A DNA stretch of 64,000 bases. Source: Torymus aiolomorphi (lineage: Eukaryota > Arthropoda > Insecta > Hymenoptera > Torymidae). The position numbers and the translations under genes were made by a program. The notes under the pieces were generated by a model. The model was not told the origin of the DNA. It saw only the letters and a program-made list of their open reading frames with translations, and searched no databases. Shown here one piece after another: positions 1 to 11,460 of this stretch. Position 1 is the stretch's first letter. Every line of letters starts with the position of its first letter. The stretch spans positions 44,143,083-44,207,082 of the forward strand of contig CM070874.1 of NCBI GenBank assembly GCA_036365515.1, written 5' to 3'.

Positions 1-2864
1 AATTGAGCGCGTATTGAAGACCTCGTTGGAGGGTGATTGCTGGAGAGTGACTGAGAATATAAAGATCGCTCCCGCGAGTGTTCGCACACTCGGCGGGGCT
101 AGGATTGAACACCCGAGTCGGGGTCTGAAAAAGAACTCTTGTTTTTCGTTGGACGCGGTGACGAAGTAAGCTAAGCTTGAGATGGGGCGCAGCCGCTTTC
201 TCCTGTCTTAAGCGTAGAGGGACGTTATTGGTCGCTTAGATTTTTGGAACCAGCCCTCACTCAAAATCGGGCGCTGGGATTCGATAATGAGGCGTCATTA
301 TGCATAAACGCTATGAATTGATTGTTAGGCAATAAAAGAGAATTTTTGTTGTCTTACATTCAGCATCAAGATAAATAACCCACTTTGACATAATGTTTTT
401 TTTATAATAAATAATTTTTAATATGAAACTTTAAATACATATAAGAACTGGGCGGTCCCATGACTAATTAAAAAGAATTTACGTTAAAATATGAAGATTT
501 ATTAACAAAAAAGGTGGAAATGAATTAAAACTTAATTAAAGAAAGGATTTATAATATGAATATTATAATAAATTATAATTAATCTGTAAATTAAACATTA
601 CTCGAAGTAGTTTATTTATGTACAAGAGTTTTATTTTCAAACAAGAAGGTTTTTAAGTAGCGAAATCGTACAAAGGATAATTATAAATACATCTAATATC
701 CTATTTTGTATATTAACCGTTAAGGGTCAATTAAATACGCGAATAGGAATATTGTTTTGGTATATAAAAGGGTGACAGTTATTATCAGCGAAACGGTTTA
801 ACACCGAAAATATAAACGTCTTAAAATTAGTAAAATTAGACTTAAAACTAAATATGACGGCTTTCGATAGTGCATAAGTTAGAACTAAAATATAAGTATA
901 AAAGTAACTAAATTTGTATAAACTCTAATGCAATTAATACAAAAGTTTGAATATAAAATAACTTATATCAGATATCTTATACTTCTACAAATTTAGACTT
1001 AACATGTAAACTTAAAAATAAACTATCTAAATCAACATAAATCTAATATGTGACTAATATAATATATATATACTTTATTGAAATCTATTACTCATTTCAT
1101 ATTATTGGGGCATTGAATTAAAGTGACTGATAAAACTTATACAGAAGAACGTACAATAATATATATAATAGAATAACCTATTGTGGAAATAGGTGAGATA
1201 TTAAAATGTATTAGTTTATGAACTTTTCAGGAAAGAGAACAGAAAGTACTTGATTTCATAAAGTATTTGAACTTTAAAATATTCTTAATTGAATTTGGAA
1301 ATTGTAGAGATTTTGTTTTTATATATTTTGCATAAACATACAAAATAAAGTCAAGAAATATTAATGTGGATAGAAAATGTTGAAGGTAATTATCTAACGT
1401 AAAAGATTAATAGAAAGGTATGAAATAACCTAGTTTAGTCTTAGATAACTAAAATCTATTGAATTGTTGAGTTAATAAATCCTCAGGGATTTAATTGGAA
1501 GAGGTATACTAAGTAAATGGTATATGTTTAACCTTGGAGTTACAGAGGAAAAATTAGTTTACTCTGTATTTGTTACTAACTGTCTATAAATGTGTACTTT
1601 AAATATTATACATTAATGAAAGAGAATTTTGTGGTTTTATTCAAATAAATGCGTTATAAAAAATTTACTTTATAAACTAATTTAAATATACTAATAGGGG
1701 TGTTACTAACATTGCGTTCTGATTTATAAATCGTGAATAACTGTAAAATGGAAGAAGAGTAAATTCATAAAGGTTCGCATTTTCTTTGAATATCTTCTTT
1801 AAAATCCGGATTTATTTCAATAAAAAAAAATGAGAATGGACATATTGTCTATTGCTTTTTTTACCTAAAAGAATTAGAATTGCATCCACTGTTCATAAAC
1901 GTGTTAAGAGAAAAATCCAGTATAAGCGTGGGTAGCAGAAAATGCTGGAAAGCGAGAGAGACGGAAACAGACGCTGTCGTGCGTAATTACAGGGTTTTCC
2001 CAGTTTATTGTTTTTGGAGTGGCTAAGAAATTCCGACGCGTACTCGGGTTCGAGAAAATTACCGCTTGCAGATGTTTGAGTCTGGCTAGTGTTTACTGAG
2101 GCTATCGTAAGAGGAAGGAAACGAAAAAAAACTTTACGACCCGCGACGAAGAAGGAAGCGTTGTACCCTTACTTCGAGATGTTTGCGTTTGGGATTTCTC
2201 ATGCGGCCGAAAATTTTGGACCTGAGTTTTTATGACCCTAAACGAAGAAAATTTTTGAGGATGAACAAATTCTAAAATGATCTAATCCGATGATTGTTGG
2301 ATGCGAGGAAATAGTGAGCATTTATTAAATATTGCGTTTGAAATGAATGATACAAGAGCGTCTCACTCTTTAAATGCCAGATAAAATTTTACAACATAAT
2401 TGCCTTACTACTAAGAGTAAAGTGTCGAAATTTTATACTTTGAAAAGGAAACATACAATACTAAAGGTTACAACAAGATTCCAAGTTTTATTTACAAAAC
2501 TGGATCTTATATTTTTTTTTTATATTCTGAAAAAAAGGAAACTGTATCAAGCCCCAATATATTTTTCTATATTGTTGAAATCAAAATAATTGTGAAAAGA
2601 GGTACTATGCCAATTTTCCTAATTCGAAAAGATTGGTATCTAAAAGTACTTAGGTAACAGTGCTCTTCTGTATTTTAAAACTATTGAGAATCCGATCTCT
2701 AATCTTTTATTAATAAATCCAGAGTAATAAAGGAAAAGAAAAATGATGGAATTATACAATATTTTGAATTCCAAATTTTTTCTCTTTTTTTTCTGAAATC
2801 TGATATTGGTTTACGAGATTCATGTAATAATGAAATAAAATAATTTTTATTATTTTAAAGAAAA
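1..2864. other. AT-rich stretch without a recognisable gene
   Basis: No ORF here resembles a known protein; the longest open frame (2,374-2,589) is low-complexity and AT-driven. Two patches are less AT-rich, about 1-260 and 1,930-2,260. They could be remnants of element leaders or promoters, but I could not match them to anything else in the window. The junction with the gag fragment at about 2,870 is abrupt. Confidence 0.6.
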
Positions 2865-3302
2865 CTATTTTTGGCAGGACGTAACACCGTTTTGGCCCGT
2901 AGCTTCCTCGTCGCTGTCGACTCTGGTTGCATTTGATGCCCATTCGCGACTGCGCTCGAGGTTTCCTTGGACTGCTGCGTCCGTTTTTAAAATCTCGAGT
3001 GGATGCGGCTCGTCCGACGTGGAGTTTGCCCACGATATGTCGTGTTCCGAGCCGGACGTTCGGTCCAGAAACGTGCGGCGAGCATTTGCGCGTTCCACCC
3101 ACGCGGAATGCTCATCAGCGGCGGCTACACCTTCAAAATCTTCTGGGTCGTAGTCGCCTGCCAGCCACTTGCTGATGCGCTCTAGCTTCAGGAACGTTCT
3201 GCCGCTTGTCTTCAGTCCGAGCGCTTGCGTGTAGCGCAGTGTCTCGTCCTCGGTGAGACATCTGAACCAATTATCGATGGCTTTGGCTGCAGACTCTCCC
3301 AT
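2865..3302 (-). pseudogene. gag: Gypsy-type gag N-terminal fragment (second Gypsy element)
   Basis: This 145-codon ORF aligns with the N-terminus of the gag of the complete Gypsy element at 12,426. Both share the pattern ESA..I.NW, then ALGL, then I.KWL.GDY, then RR.F.D.T, then an HP pair, with similar spacing. The ATG at 3,302 lies in the same place relative to this pattern as the Kozak-like ATG of the other gag. The frame stops soon after an acidic DEEATGQ segment, and AT-rich sequence follows, so capsid, protease, RT and integrase are missing. It lies directly downstream of a primer-binding site and LTR on the same strand, which confirms its identity. I infer that the element was truncated by deletion or a later insertion near 2,870. 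It is probably not functional. Confidence 0.8.
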
Positions 3303-4065
3303 CGTTGCGCTTGTTTACAATTAGACCTCTCTCGGAGTATACCTGTGCGCGGCTAAACGAATACGCTCGCGTATCGAATGGGCGCACCAACAATACAACA
3401 ACCGCAAAAAAAAATACAAAGTAATTTTTCTCCTATCAGGTATACTCCGATCGAGTGCGTGTGTGTGTACTGGTTCGACTCTCAGCTGTGGCTCACAATC
3501 TCTCTACCACCGCTGAGAGACGACGAACCGCTCCCTCTTGTCGCTTTTCTTCTCTTCGGCAATAATCGCCGACCAGGAATTAATAAAAAAGAACGAAAAA
3601 CTATTGAACTATGAAAAAGAAATAAAATCCCGAAACAAAAGGAAATTCTAAGTTAGGTTTTGATTCTCTAGTTATTCTATTAATTAACGCGACAAAAGGA
3701 AGAGAAAGTAAAAGTTAAACTCTCGTCGAATCCTTAATGTTTACTTTTCGTTCAGCTCTCATATGCTGATCTTTCCCGGAGCAAGGCAATGTTTATTATT
3801 CGCGCACACACACGCTTACACTCGTAGTTTTATCGCGCGCTAGCGAAATTTTGGTACGCAGCGCGTCGCGATTCTTCGCACCACCCGATTCTACAATCCG
3901 TAGAAAAAACCCTGATTTGATCTAGTCAAATTCCTAATTTTAACTTTTAATCCCGATTTTTAGAGGAAAGAAAAAAAACCAGAGAAAAAGTCTTTCTCCC
4001 AATCTAATTTTCCGCACGCTCGTCGGTGGCAGGTATCCGTGTATCCACACGTTAAGGGCGCCAGT
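3303..4065 (-). other. 5' leader and primer-binding site of the second Gypsy element
   Basis: On the minus strand the LTR end GTTACA is followed by AC and then TGGCGCCCTTAACG (from 4,063 down). This is a primer-binding site of the TGGCGCC class, complementary to a tRNA 3' end. The complete Gypsy element has the same layout, GTTACA-AC-TGGCGCC, at 11,455-11,469. The ~760-bp leader between this site and the gag ATG has no protein signature. Confidence 0.75.
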
Positions 4066-5114
4066 TGTAACGGGGCAGGCGTCGCACAATTATTCGCTTC
4101 TTCTAAGCGGATTTGCCGATGAACGGCGCAACAATGCAGTGGGACGTGAGCACTTGCTCGTGCCAACCCTCGGCGAAATCTCCTCCTTCTCACCTGCGCG
4201 CCGTCTCTTGCCGTCGGCTGCCTTCCTCGGCTGCCGTACCTGCCGGCGTTACAACGCGCGACTTCGCGGTCGCGCTCTCTCTCTCGTGCGTGCTTACTCG
4301 GCTGCTCAGAAATGCGCAAGCACCGTGTACTCGCGCCCGCGGAGGCCGGTGGTATTCTATACCGCCGCGCCACCGACTAGGAAAAGGGATCCGAAAAATG
4401 AAAGAAGTTTATTGCCCCTCGGGCGTAAGGATTAATATACAAGCGGCGCGTATCCTTTATACGCGCCGATACGGGTGGTGCGCCCGCGCTCTAGTTACGT
4501 GTGTGCGCGGTCGCACACACGCACTCGTAAAAGCGGCCCGCGCCGATGTTGGTCGATCGCCGCGCGCGATCGACACACGCGCGCGCGTCGGTGAGCCTCG
4601 CTCGCTCGCGCGGGAGTCGCTCTCCGGACGCACGTCGTCCGAGGGGAGAGCGCGCTAGCGCCTGGCCAGGACTTACCTCGCGAAGCCTCGGCTGATGCAG
4701 GGAGTCAGGCCGAGCGGTGCTGGACGTCTCGCTCTTCGTATCTCTCTCTCTCTCTCTTGCTCCTCAGCGGGCAGTCCGGCGGTAGCAGAGTAGCGGCCGG
4801 TGTCTCTCTCTCTCTCTCTCTGCCTCTCGGCTACGCTGCAGCGGCTCGCTCGCGCTCACTCTCGGCACTCTCGCACTATTCTCTCTCTTTCACTCTGGGC
4901 TATTCTCGCGGCAATGGCCGAAACGGTACTGCCTGCCTGCTGCTTCGTCGGCACGCGCAAGCATCTCTCGGCCTTGTCCTTCGCGTAAGGTTGAGAGATG
5001 TTTACATTTCGGGCATTAGTGCGTGCCGACGCGGTGTGCTGAGACTCGCCTCATGTCTCGTTCGCGCACACCGATACATGCACACTCGCGCACGTACACG
5101 CGCAGGCCGTTACA
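4066..5114 (-). repeat. 5' LTR of the second Gypsy element
   Basis: Read on the minus strand, this 1,049-bp segment starts TGTAACGG at 5,114 and ends CCGTTACA at 4,066, giving TGTAAC/GTTACA inverted ends. The complete Gypsy element at 10,389 has LTRs of similar length (1,070-1,072 bp), the same ends and similar (GA)n tracts, and is also GC-rich. These are (CT)n on the plus strand near 4,741 and 4,803. It is followed by a primer-binding site. The outer end abuts CCGATTAAAA of a MITE, so the element inserted into that MITE. The several plus-strand ORFs over it (4,113-5,122) are GC-rich noise. No second LTR is visible in the window. Confidence 0.8.
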
Positions 5115-5465
5115 CCGATTAAAAAATCCAACATGAAGTAATCGGAAATCTTAATACGAAAATACCAGATTTAAAACTATTCAAATTGATTCATCTAAAT
5201 CAGTTTTTATCAGAATAATTGATATTTTTCTCACCTTATTAAATCCGATTTAATTTATATTTAAGTTTTCAATTCAAACTTTAATATGAATCAAATCGGA
5301 TATAATAAGGTGAGAAAAATATCAATTAATTTTGATAAAAACTGATTTAGATGAATCAATTTTAATAGTTTTAAATCTGGTATTTTCGTATTAAGATTTC
5401 CGATTACTTCATGTTGGATTTTTTAATCGGATAGAATCTATTTTAATAAGATAGTTTTTGCAGGG
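5115..5465. mobile_element. Palindromic MITE, left copy, cut by the Gypsy LTR
   Basis: The two halves are near-perfect reverse complements: CCGATTAAAAAATCC near 5,115 against GGATTTTTTAATCGG near 5,420. The inner end runs to TTTTTGCAGGG at 5,465. The complete copy at 25,432-25,818 shows the missing outer ~45 bp, starting CCCTGCAG. The outer end here was separated by insertion of the minus-strand Gypsy element. This MITE marks the left border of the giant palindrome. Confidence 0.75.
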
Positions 5466-6239
5466 CTTGCTTACTTAGTTGTTCAAACAATATTTCCACG
5501 AAATACTCTACAATTAATAGAAATTATCTCGATAATAATTTCTCAAATCATTATATTTATTTGTAATTAATTATGTGTAGAATTAGCAATAAAAATTTTT
5601 TATTGTTATATCGTCCAAAATCATACATTTTATAACATTTTTCAACAGTTCATAATTCTTCCTAATTACACAGTGTTTAATTTTTTTAAAACAAAATCTT
5701 TCGGCTATGGGTCAAAGTCAACATCTTTTTACATCATTTTTTTACGGCATGGTGTGGTTTGTGCACATAAGAATTATGCACATATTTATTGTGCACACTT
5801 TAGCATTGATGTATATCTATATCTATGTGTATACTCCAATGCTAAAGTGTGCACAATAAATATGTGCATAATTCTTATGTGCACAAACCACACCATGCCT
5901 TTTTTACCAGCATAAGAACTGAAAAAAATTATTTATATGTAAGTTCTACGCAGGATAGTAATAGGAGCAGGTGACAGGCTGCAGGTAAAGTTATCCATCA
6001 AATAATTTCTAAATTTAAGTAAGGTAAATGTAACACCTAGAAACACTTCGTCAAATGTAGACCCTCGGTAGAAACACTTATATTATTTCAATATAAAAAG
6101 AAATGCTTTACACTTTTAACATAGAAGAAAAATGTTATTAATTTTAATCGGTATTTATGTATTCATAACTAAAATTGCAAACATTTCTCTTTAACATAAC
6201 TAGAAGAAATAAATTATTTTATTGAGTGTTCATAGAAAA
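5466..6239. other. Outer unique part of the left foldback arm
   Basis: Non-coding arm sequence that is mirrored at about 24,800-25,431. No gene is visible. It contains the hAT-type MITE at 5,756, which is absent from the mirror copy. Confidence 0.6.
5756..5899. mobile_element. Palindromic 144-bp MITE, hAT-like (8-bp target duplication)
   Basis: It starts GGCATGGTGTGGTTTGTGCA and ends with the reverse complement, with ~60-bp inverted arms around a short TATATCTATATC centre. It is flanked by TTTTTTAC at 5,748-5,755 and again at 5,900-5,907. The mirror position in the right foldback arm (about 25,148-25,160) lacks the insert and has one copy of that target, which is direct proof of insertion. 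An 8-bp duplication is typical of hAT elements; family assignment rests on that alone. Confidence 0.85.
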
Positions 6240-8190
6240 TTAAAAACACGCTTCTACTTAGGCAGGAAAAGCAAGTTATACGCACAAAAGGGAAGGCGCC
6301 CAGGCAGGATGACAATAAATTTAATATTCAAAAAATTCCTAAACCTAAGTAGGCATGAGAGGCGAGTTTGTGCATAAAATGAAGGTGCGCCCGCAGGCTG
6401 ATACCAATTATCGAATAATATTAATACTGAATCGAATAATTTTTAAACCACAATAGCTGGCGGGGAAGCAAATTCAACGCACGATAGTTAAGGTGTGCAA
6501 ACAGGCTACCTATATGAAGTTAGTAATCGAAATATTTCTAAACCAAAGTAGGAACTGTATAATTAATTTATTATTAATAAATTATTAATTAAATAATTCT
6601 CAAACCAAAATAAGCGGGGGAAGGTAGTTCCGTGCTTGAAAGTGAAGCCACGCTGACAATTAGCTACCTATAAAATTAATAAGCAAGTAATTTTGAAACG
6701 TAAGTTGTAAATAGGGTGAGCGAGTTTGATACAGAAAGTGGAGCAGCGCAGACGGGCAACTAAAAGAAAAAATCATAATTAGATAATTCCTATATCGAAA
6801 AAGGCGGGGGAAGAATATTCACATATTAAACTGAAAACGCGGAGACGGGCAACCTATGCAATCAAGAAGCAAGTAGTGATTTTTAAACGTAAGTAGGCAG
6901 GAAAACCGCGTTCGACGCTGTAAACTGGAACCGCGCAGACGGGCTATTATTAATAATATTAATAATTTAATAATACTTAAAGCAAAACAGGCGGTGGATG
7001 CCACTTTCGTACCTGAAAGTGGAGGCACGCAGTTTGACGCAGAAATTGGAGGCGCGCAGTCGGGCGAATAATAAGATTATCATTCGAATATAACTAGTTC
7101 TTAGCCAAAAAGGGCGGGGCACCGAAATTTACACACAAAAGTAAGGACGCAATGACGAACTACCTATAAAATTCATGAGTAAATAATATTTAAACGTAAG
7201 TCGGTAGGGGTAACGAGTTTGACGCAAAAAGTGGAGCATCCCATCGGGATATTAATGCTAAAATTAATAATTAAATAATTACTAAACCAAAATAGGCTGG
7301 AAAATGAATTTCCACATTGTAAACTGGAAACACGTAGACGGACAACTCATGTAATTGAGAGGCGCAAGTAGTTTTAAATCTAGGTAGGTAGTGGCAGCTA
7401 GTTCGACGTAGTACAGTGGAGCAGTACAAATGAGCTATGAATAATGAAATTAATAATTAAATAAATTTTAAATCAAAGAAGGCGGGGATTCCAGTTCGGT
7501 GCTTAAACATAAAAGCACACAGATCGGCTACCTATAAAATGAATAAGCAAATAATTATTAAACATATGTATATAGAGGAATCGAATTTGACGCAGAAATT
7601 GGAGCAGCGCAGACGGGCTAATAACAAATGAATAATTCAATAATTCCTAAACTCAAATAGGAGGTGGAAGCGATTTCCGTGCTTGTAAGCGAAGGCACGC
7701 AGACAGGCTACCTATAATATTAATGCGCGAAATAATTTTTAAACGTATATGTAGGTAGAGGAAGCAAGTTTGACGCAGAAAGTGTAGCAGCACAACCGGG
7801 CGAGTAAAAAAATTAATAATTAAATAATTACTAAACCAAAATAGGCTGGAGAAGGAATTCTCACATCGTAAACTGAAAACGCGTAGATGGGTAACCTATA
7901 AAATTGAGGAGGAAGATAGTTACAAATCTAAGTAGGGCGTGGCAGCCAATTCAACGCAATGAAGTGGAGCAGCGTCTTAAACGAGCTATGAATAATAAAA
8001 TTAATAATTTGAGAATTTTTAAACCAAACCAGGCGGGGGATGCGAGTTCCGTGCTTGAAAGTGAAGTCACGCAGACAGGCTGCCTATATTAAATTAATGC
8101 GCGAAATCATTTTTAAATGTACATATAGGTAGAGGAAATGAGTTTTACGCAGAAAGTAGAGCAGCACAGACGGGCTAATAAAATAGTACA
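6240..8190 (+). repeat. ~91-bp tandem repeat array, subfamily A (left arm, plus orientation)
   Basis: Units of about 91 bp recur with the pattern CGCAGACGGGCTAATAA, then an AT-rich AATTAATAATTAAATAATT core, then CTAAACCAAAATAGGC, then GGGGATGCGAGTTCCGTGC and a GAAAGTGAAGGCACGC tail. Units are quite diverged and alternate between at least three variants: the CACATTGTAAACTGAAAACG, TTTGACGCAGAAAGTGGAGC and GTGCTTGAAAGTGAAGGCAC types. This suggests a higher-order repeat. The ORFs across it (6,819-7,028 and 7,904-8,092) are repeat-derived noise. It is mirrored in the right arm at 22,520-24,000. Confidence 0.8.
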
Positions 8191-8395
8191 TTACGATACA
8201 TATGACTTAGGTAGCACTTTGTTACACTGGGTGAGTTAGGGCCCGAGCGTAGCGAGGATCCTAATTACGCCGTGCCAGAGTGATACTTAGGTCACAAGTA
8301 TCGTATAGAATTTTATAGCACTGCCTACCTAAGCACGCTGCCACGCCTATCTGTGTCCGCAGTTGTCCTTTGTTGCACCCTGAGGTTGCAACAAA
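8191..8395. other. Spacer at an orientation switch in the repeat array (left arm)
   Basis: This ~200-bp non-repeat segment contains GTTAGGGCCCGAGCGTAGCG and ends in the small hairpin TTTGTTGCACC/GGTTGCAACAAA near 8,370-8,397. The ~91-bp units run in plus orientation before it and minus orientation after it. The mirror copy is at about 24,000-24,205, with the same hairpin. Confidence 0.7.
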
Positions 8396-9115
8396 GAAAT
8401 AATTCCTTCCCCAGCCTATTTTGTTTTGGTAATTATTTAATTATCAACTTTTTATTAGCCCGTCTCCGCTGCTCCATTTTCTGCAAAAAACTCGTTTCCT
8501 CTACCTACCTACATTTGAAAATTATTTCGCGCATTAATTTAATAAGCAGCCTGTCTGCGTGCCTTCACTTTCAAGCTCGGAACTCGTATCCTCCGCCTGA
8601 TTTGTTTTAGGAATTCTCAAATTATTAATTTTATTATTCAAAGCTCGTCTACGCTGCTCCACTTCATTGCTTTAAATTGGCTGCCACTGCCTACTTTGAT
8701 TTAAAACTACCCTGCGTCTCAATTGGATAGGTTATTACCCGCCTGTGCATTTGCACTTAAAAATGTATGGAACTTCCAATCCTTCGCCTTTTTTGGATTA
8801 GGAATTATTTATTTATTAATATTTTTATTAGTCCGTCTGCGCTGCTTCACTTTTCGCATCAAACTCGATCGCTCCCCATCCTACATACGTTTAGAAATTG
8901 CTTCCTGCAAACATTTTGTAGGTAGCCTGTCTGCGTGCCTTCACTTCACTGCGTCGGAGTGGCTGCTACTGTAAACTTAGAGAGCTGACGTGAAACGTCT
9001 CATATAAGTTAAGAAATGGCTTCCTGCATTAATTTTATACGTTGCTTATCTACGCGTTTTCAGTTTACAATGTGAAATTTCCTTCCCTAGCCTATTTTGG
9101 TTTAGTAATTATTCA
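8396..9115 (-). repeat. ~91-bp tandem repeat array, subfamily A (left arm, minus orientation)
   Basis: Units are the reverse complement of those at 6,240-8,190, for example CAGCCTATTTTGTTTTGGTA near 8,413 and the GCCTGTCTGCGTGCCTTCAC variant at 8,550 and 8,930. At 8,976-9,000 lies a short piece, GAGAGCTGACGTGAAACG, that matches one end of the MITE at 22,097-22,519. ORFs at 8,353 and 8,723 are noise. Confidence 0.75.
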
Positions 9116-9234
9116 GGAATGCTACTCTCTTTTTTTTTTATTTAAGAGGAATAGAGGAAAATTATAACAAAAAAAGGGGAAGATTTTCATGAAAAAGGGG
9201 AAACAGAGTCAGTCAATTAGGCGTTTAATAGAAA
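9116..9234. other. Boundary block between repeat subfamilies A and B (left arm)
   Basis: A T-run, then AAGAGGAATAGAGGAAAATT and an A/G-rich stretch ending before GCAGGCGGGGGATGCG. The reverse complement is at about 21,870-21,985, which fixes the mirror alignment of the two arms. Confidence 0.6.
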
Positions 9235-9755
9235 ATTGCAGGCGGGGGATGCGAGTTCCACGCGTATACGGGAGCGTGTCAGACGTGAATACATGGCAAA
9301 ATAATTATTCAAATAATTCTTAACCCAAAGTAAGCGGGGTGTGCGAGTTTCACATGTACACGAGAGCGCGAGAGACGTGTATATATGGCAAAATAATTAT
9401 TTAAATAATTATTAACCCCAAGCAGGTGGGGGATGCGAGTTTCACGCGTACACGGGACGGCGTTAGACATGGATTCCAGTCAAAATAATTATTTAAATAA
9501 TTCTTAACCCCAAGTAGCGGGGCACGCAAGTTCTACGCGTATATGGGAGCGTGTCAGACGTGTATACATAGCAAAATAATTATTTAAATAATTCCTAACC
9601 GCAAGTAGGTGGGTGGCGGCGGGGCGGGGGGGGGGGGTAGTTCCTCGCGTATGCGGGAGCGTGTCAGACGTGCATACAAGGCAAAATAATTAATTCGCGT
9701 AATTCTTAACCATATGTAGGCAGAAGGTGCGAGTTCCACGCGAATACGGATGCAT
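9235..9755 (+). repeat. ~92-bp tandem repeat array, subfamily B (plus orientation)
   Basis: About six units follow the pattern GGCAAAATAATTATTTAAAT, AATTCTTAACCCCAAGTAGG, CGGGGGATGCGAGTTCCACG, CGTATACGGGAGCGTGTCAG, ACGTGTATACAT. The AT-rich core followed by TAGGCGGGGGATGCGAGTTC also appears in subfamily A, so the two subfamilies are related. A G-run lies near 9,625. Confidence 0.85.
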
Positions 9756-10156
9756 CCGCCGCCTACTTGGAGTTAAGAATTATTTAAATAATTATTTTGC
9801 CATGTATACACGTCTGCCTTATTCCCGTATTCACGCGGAACACGCATCCCCCGCCGACTTGCGGTTACGAATTATTTGAATAATTATTTTGCCACGTATA
9901 CACGTATGTCGCGCACCCGTATACATGTGGAACTCGCATCCCCCACTTACTTTGGGTTAAGAATTATTTGAATAATTATTTTGCCATGTATACACGTCTG
10001 ACACGCTCCCATATACGCGAAGAACTCGCGTCCCCCGCTACTTCAGGTTAAGAATTATTTAAATAATTATTTTGACTTGAATGCATGTCTGACGCCGTCC
10101 CGTATACGCGTGGAACTCGCATCCCCCACCTGCTTGGGGTTAATAATTATTTAAAT
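9756..10156 (-). repeat. ~92-bp tandem repeat array, subfamily B (minus orientation)
   Basis: Units are the reverse complement of those just upstream, for example CCGCCTACTTGGAGTTAAGA at 9,759 and CCCCACCTGCTTGGGGTTAA at about 10,124. The switch at about 9,755 is head-to-head with no spacer. The right arm keeps only about three units (21,612-21,875), so array length differs between the arms. Confidence 0.8.
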
Positions 10157-10388
10157 ACCCCTATAGCACTGAATATTTGAGGAATATTCCCTCAATATTC
10201 ATTTGCCATTTTCGCAATTTTCGCTAATATTCCCTCAACGTTAATGAACATGAAAGAAACCCTTAGGGAATATTCCTGCAAACCTTGATGACCGTTTTTC
10301 TATTCCTTTTCTAAAATGATCAGGTAGGCTACCTATTATTGTAATATTGCAGGAATATTCGTACAAGGATAATTAATACTAGACGAAT
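10157..10388. repeat. Foldback core, left arm, outer core unit up to the Gypsy insertion
   Basis: It starts CCCCTATAGCACTGAATATT and is mirrored at 21,385-21,616. A diverged second unit, starting CCCCTATAACACTTAATATT, follows at 20,623 on the other side of the inserted Gypsy. Both units carry GAATATTC-rich motifs and AATATTCGTACAAG. The left arm is broken at GAAT (10,385-10,388) by the Gypsy. Confidence 0.75.
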
Positions 10389-11460
10389 TGTAACGCGTGT
10401 CTAGCGGCGATTCTAATCTACCGCGCGAAGGTAGTGAGCGCGCGCGCGCAACTCCTGCGCAGCCGAATCGAGGCGCGCCGCGCGTAGCGAATCGGTCTCG
10501 CGACGCGTAAAATGCCCGTCATCCGTCGCGAAGCTGCTAACTGGTTCCCGCGAGAAAAGGGAGCCATATTCGTGCCTGCCATCGCTCGTAAAACATCTCC
10601 TCCGTGTCTCTCCTGAGTTGACTTGTCCGCGCCGTCCTATCGTACTTTGTGAGATCCCGCGAGTGTAGTGGAGGCGCCGTATATAGTGAACGTGCGAAAG
10701 AGAGACAGAGAGAGAGCGATCCCGAGCCGCGTGAGCCGCACGAGACTGTGAGCGACGAGCCGGCAGCCAACCCGCCTGCCGACACGATACAGCGAGCAAG
10801 AGAGAGAGAGAAAGAGAGCGCAACTGCTGTGCGAGCGACAGGGAGCGAGAGAGAGTCGAGTGCACCGGCTGCTCCTTCCTAACGTAAGTTTTCTACTCTC
10901 CTCTCGCGGGTTCATTGTAAAGGCTCGCACGGAAATCGCCCCGTGCAAGCCTTCTGTGCCGTGTACGTGGGGGTGTGTGTCAGCCCGCCGTACTTTAACA
11001 CCGCGCGCGAAATTAGCAGCTTCGCCGCGCGCCGTGTAGTTCGCGCGTTTGAATATTAACGGTCGCGCGCGAACTAACTCTTTGTTCTAATCAGCATTTG
11101 CGTCGTGATTGTAAAGATTAGTGCTTGTGAATATATTGTGATATCTAGTTACTCGTCGCGTTGTTCATTACAACCTGTCCTTCTCCCGGATACCGCCGCC
11201 TCCGCGGGAAAACGACTCCGCCGGTCGTTTTCATATCTGAGCATAGCGGCCGCGCGCTTTACTCTTCGAGCGCGCGCTTTTCACTCAGCGATCCAATTAG
11301 TTGGAAAGCGAAGTTCGTGTGCGATCTTCGCGTTGTTTTCGGGATTCCAGAAGCAGATCCCCGGGCAAGTCATTTTAGTCTGACACCCGCGGCACCGTGT
11401 TCTAGGGCATCGCTGGCCTGTGGCTTGTTGGGATTTTCCCCCACTAGCCATCCCGTTACA
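10389..11460 (+). repeat. 5' LTR of the complete Gypsy element
   Basis: It starts TGTAACGCGTG and ends ATCCCGTTACA. A TATA-like GTATATAG lies at 10,679-10,686, followed by (GA)-rich sequence. A consensus splice donor (CCTAAC/GTAAGT) is at about 10,884, within the LTR and downstream of the likely start of transcription. The ORFs on both strands here (10,413-11,556) are duplicated exactly in the other LTR and are not genes. Confidence 0.93.

Noticed and set aside
4113..5122. Several plus-strand ORFs of 62-181 codons
   Set aside because: They lie in the GC-rich minus-strand Gypsy LTR, are low-complexity (Arg/Ser/Ala-rich) and follow CT repeats; no domain.
5673..5915. 80-codon ORF
   Set aside because: Mostly the palindromic hAT-like MITE, absent from the mirror arm; not a gene.
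6819..8974. ORFs in the left foldback arm, with mirror ORFs at 23,428-24,838
   Set aside because: They are translations of the ~91-bp repeat and occur in mirror form in the other arm.
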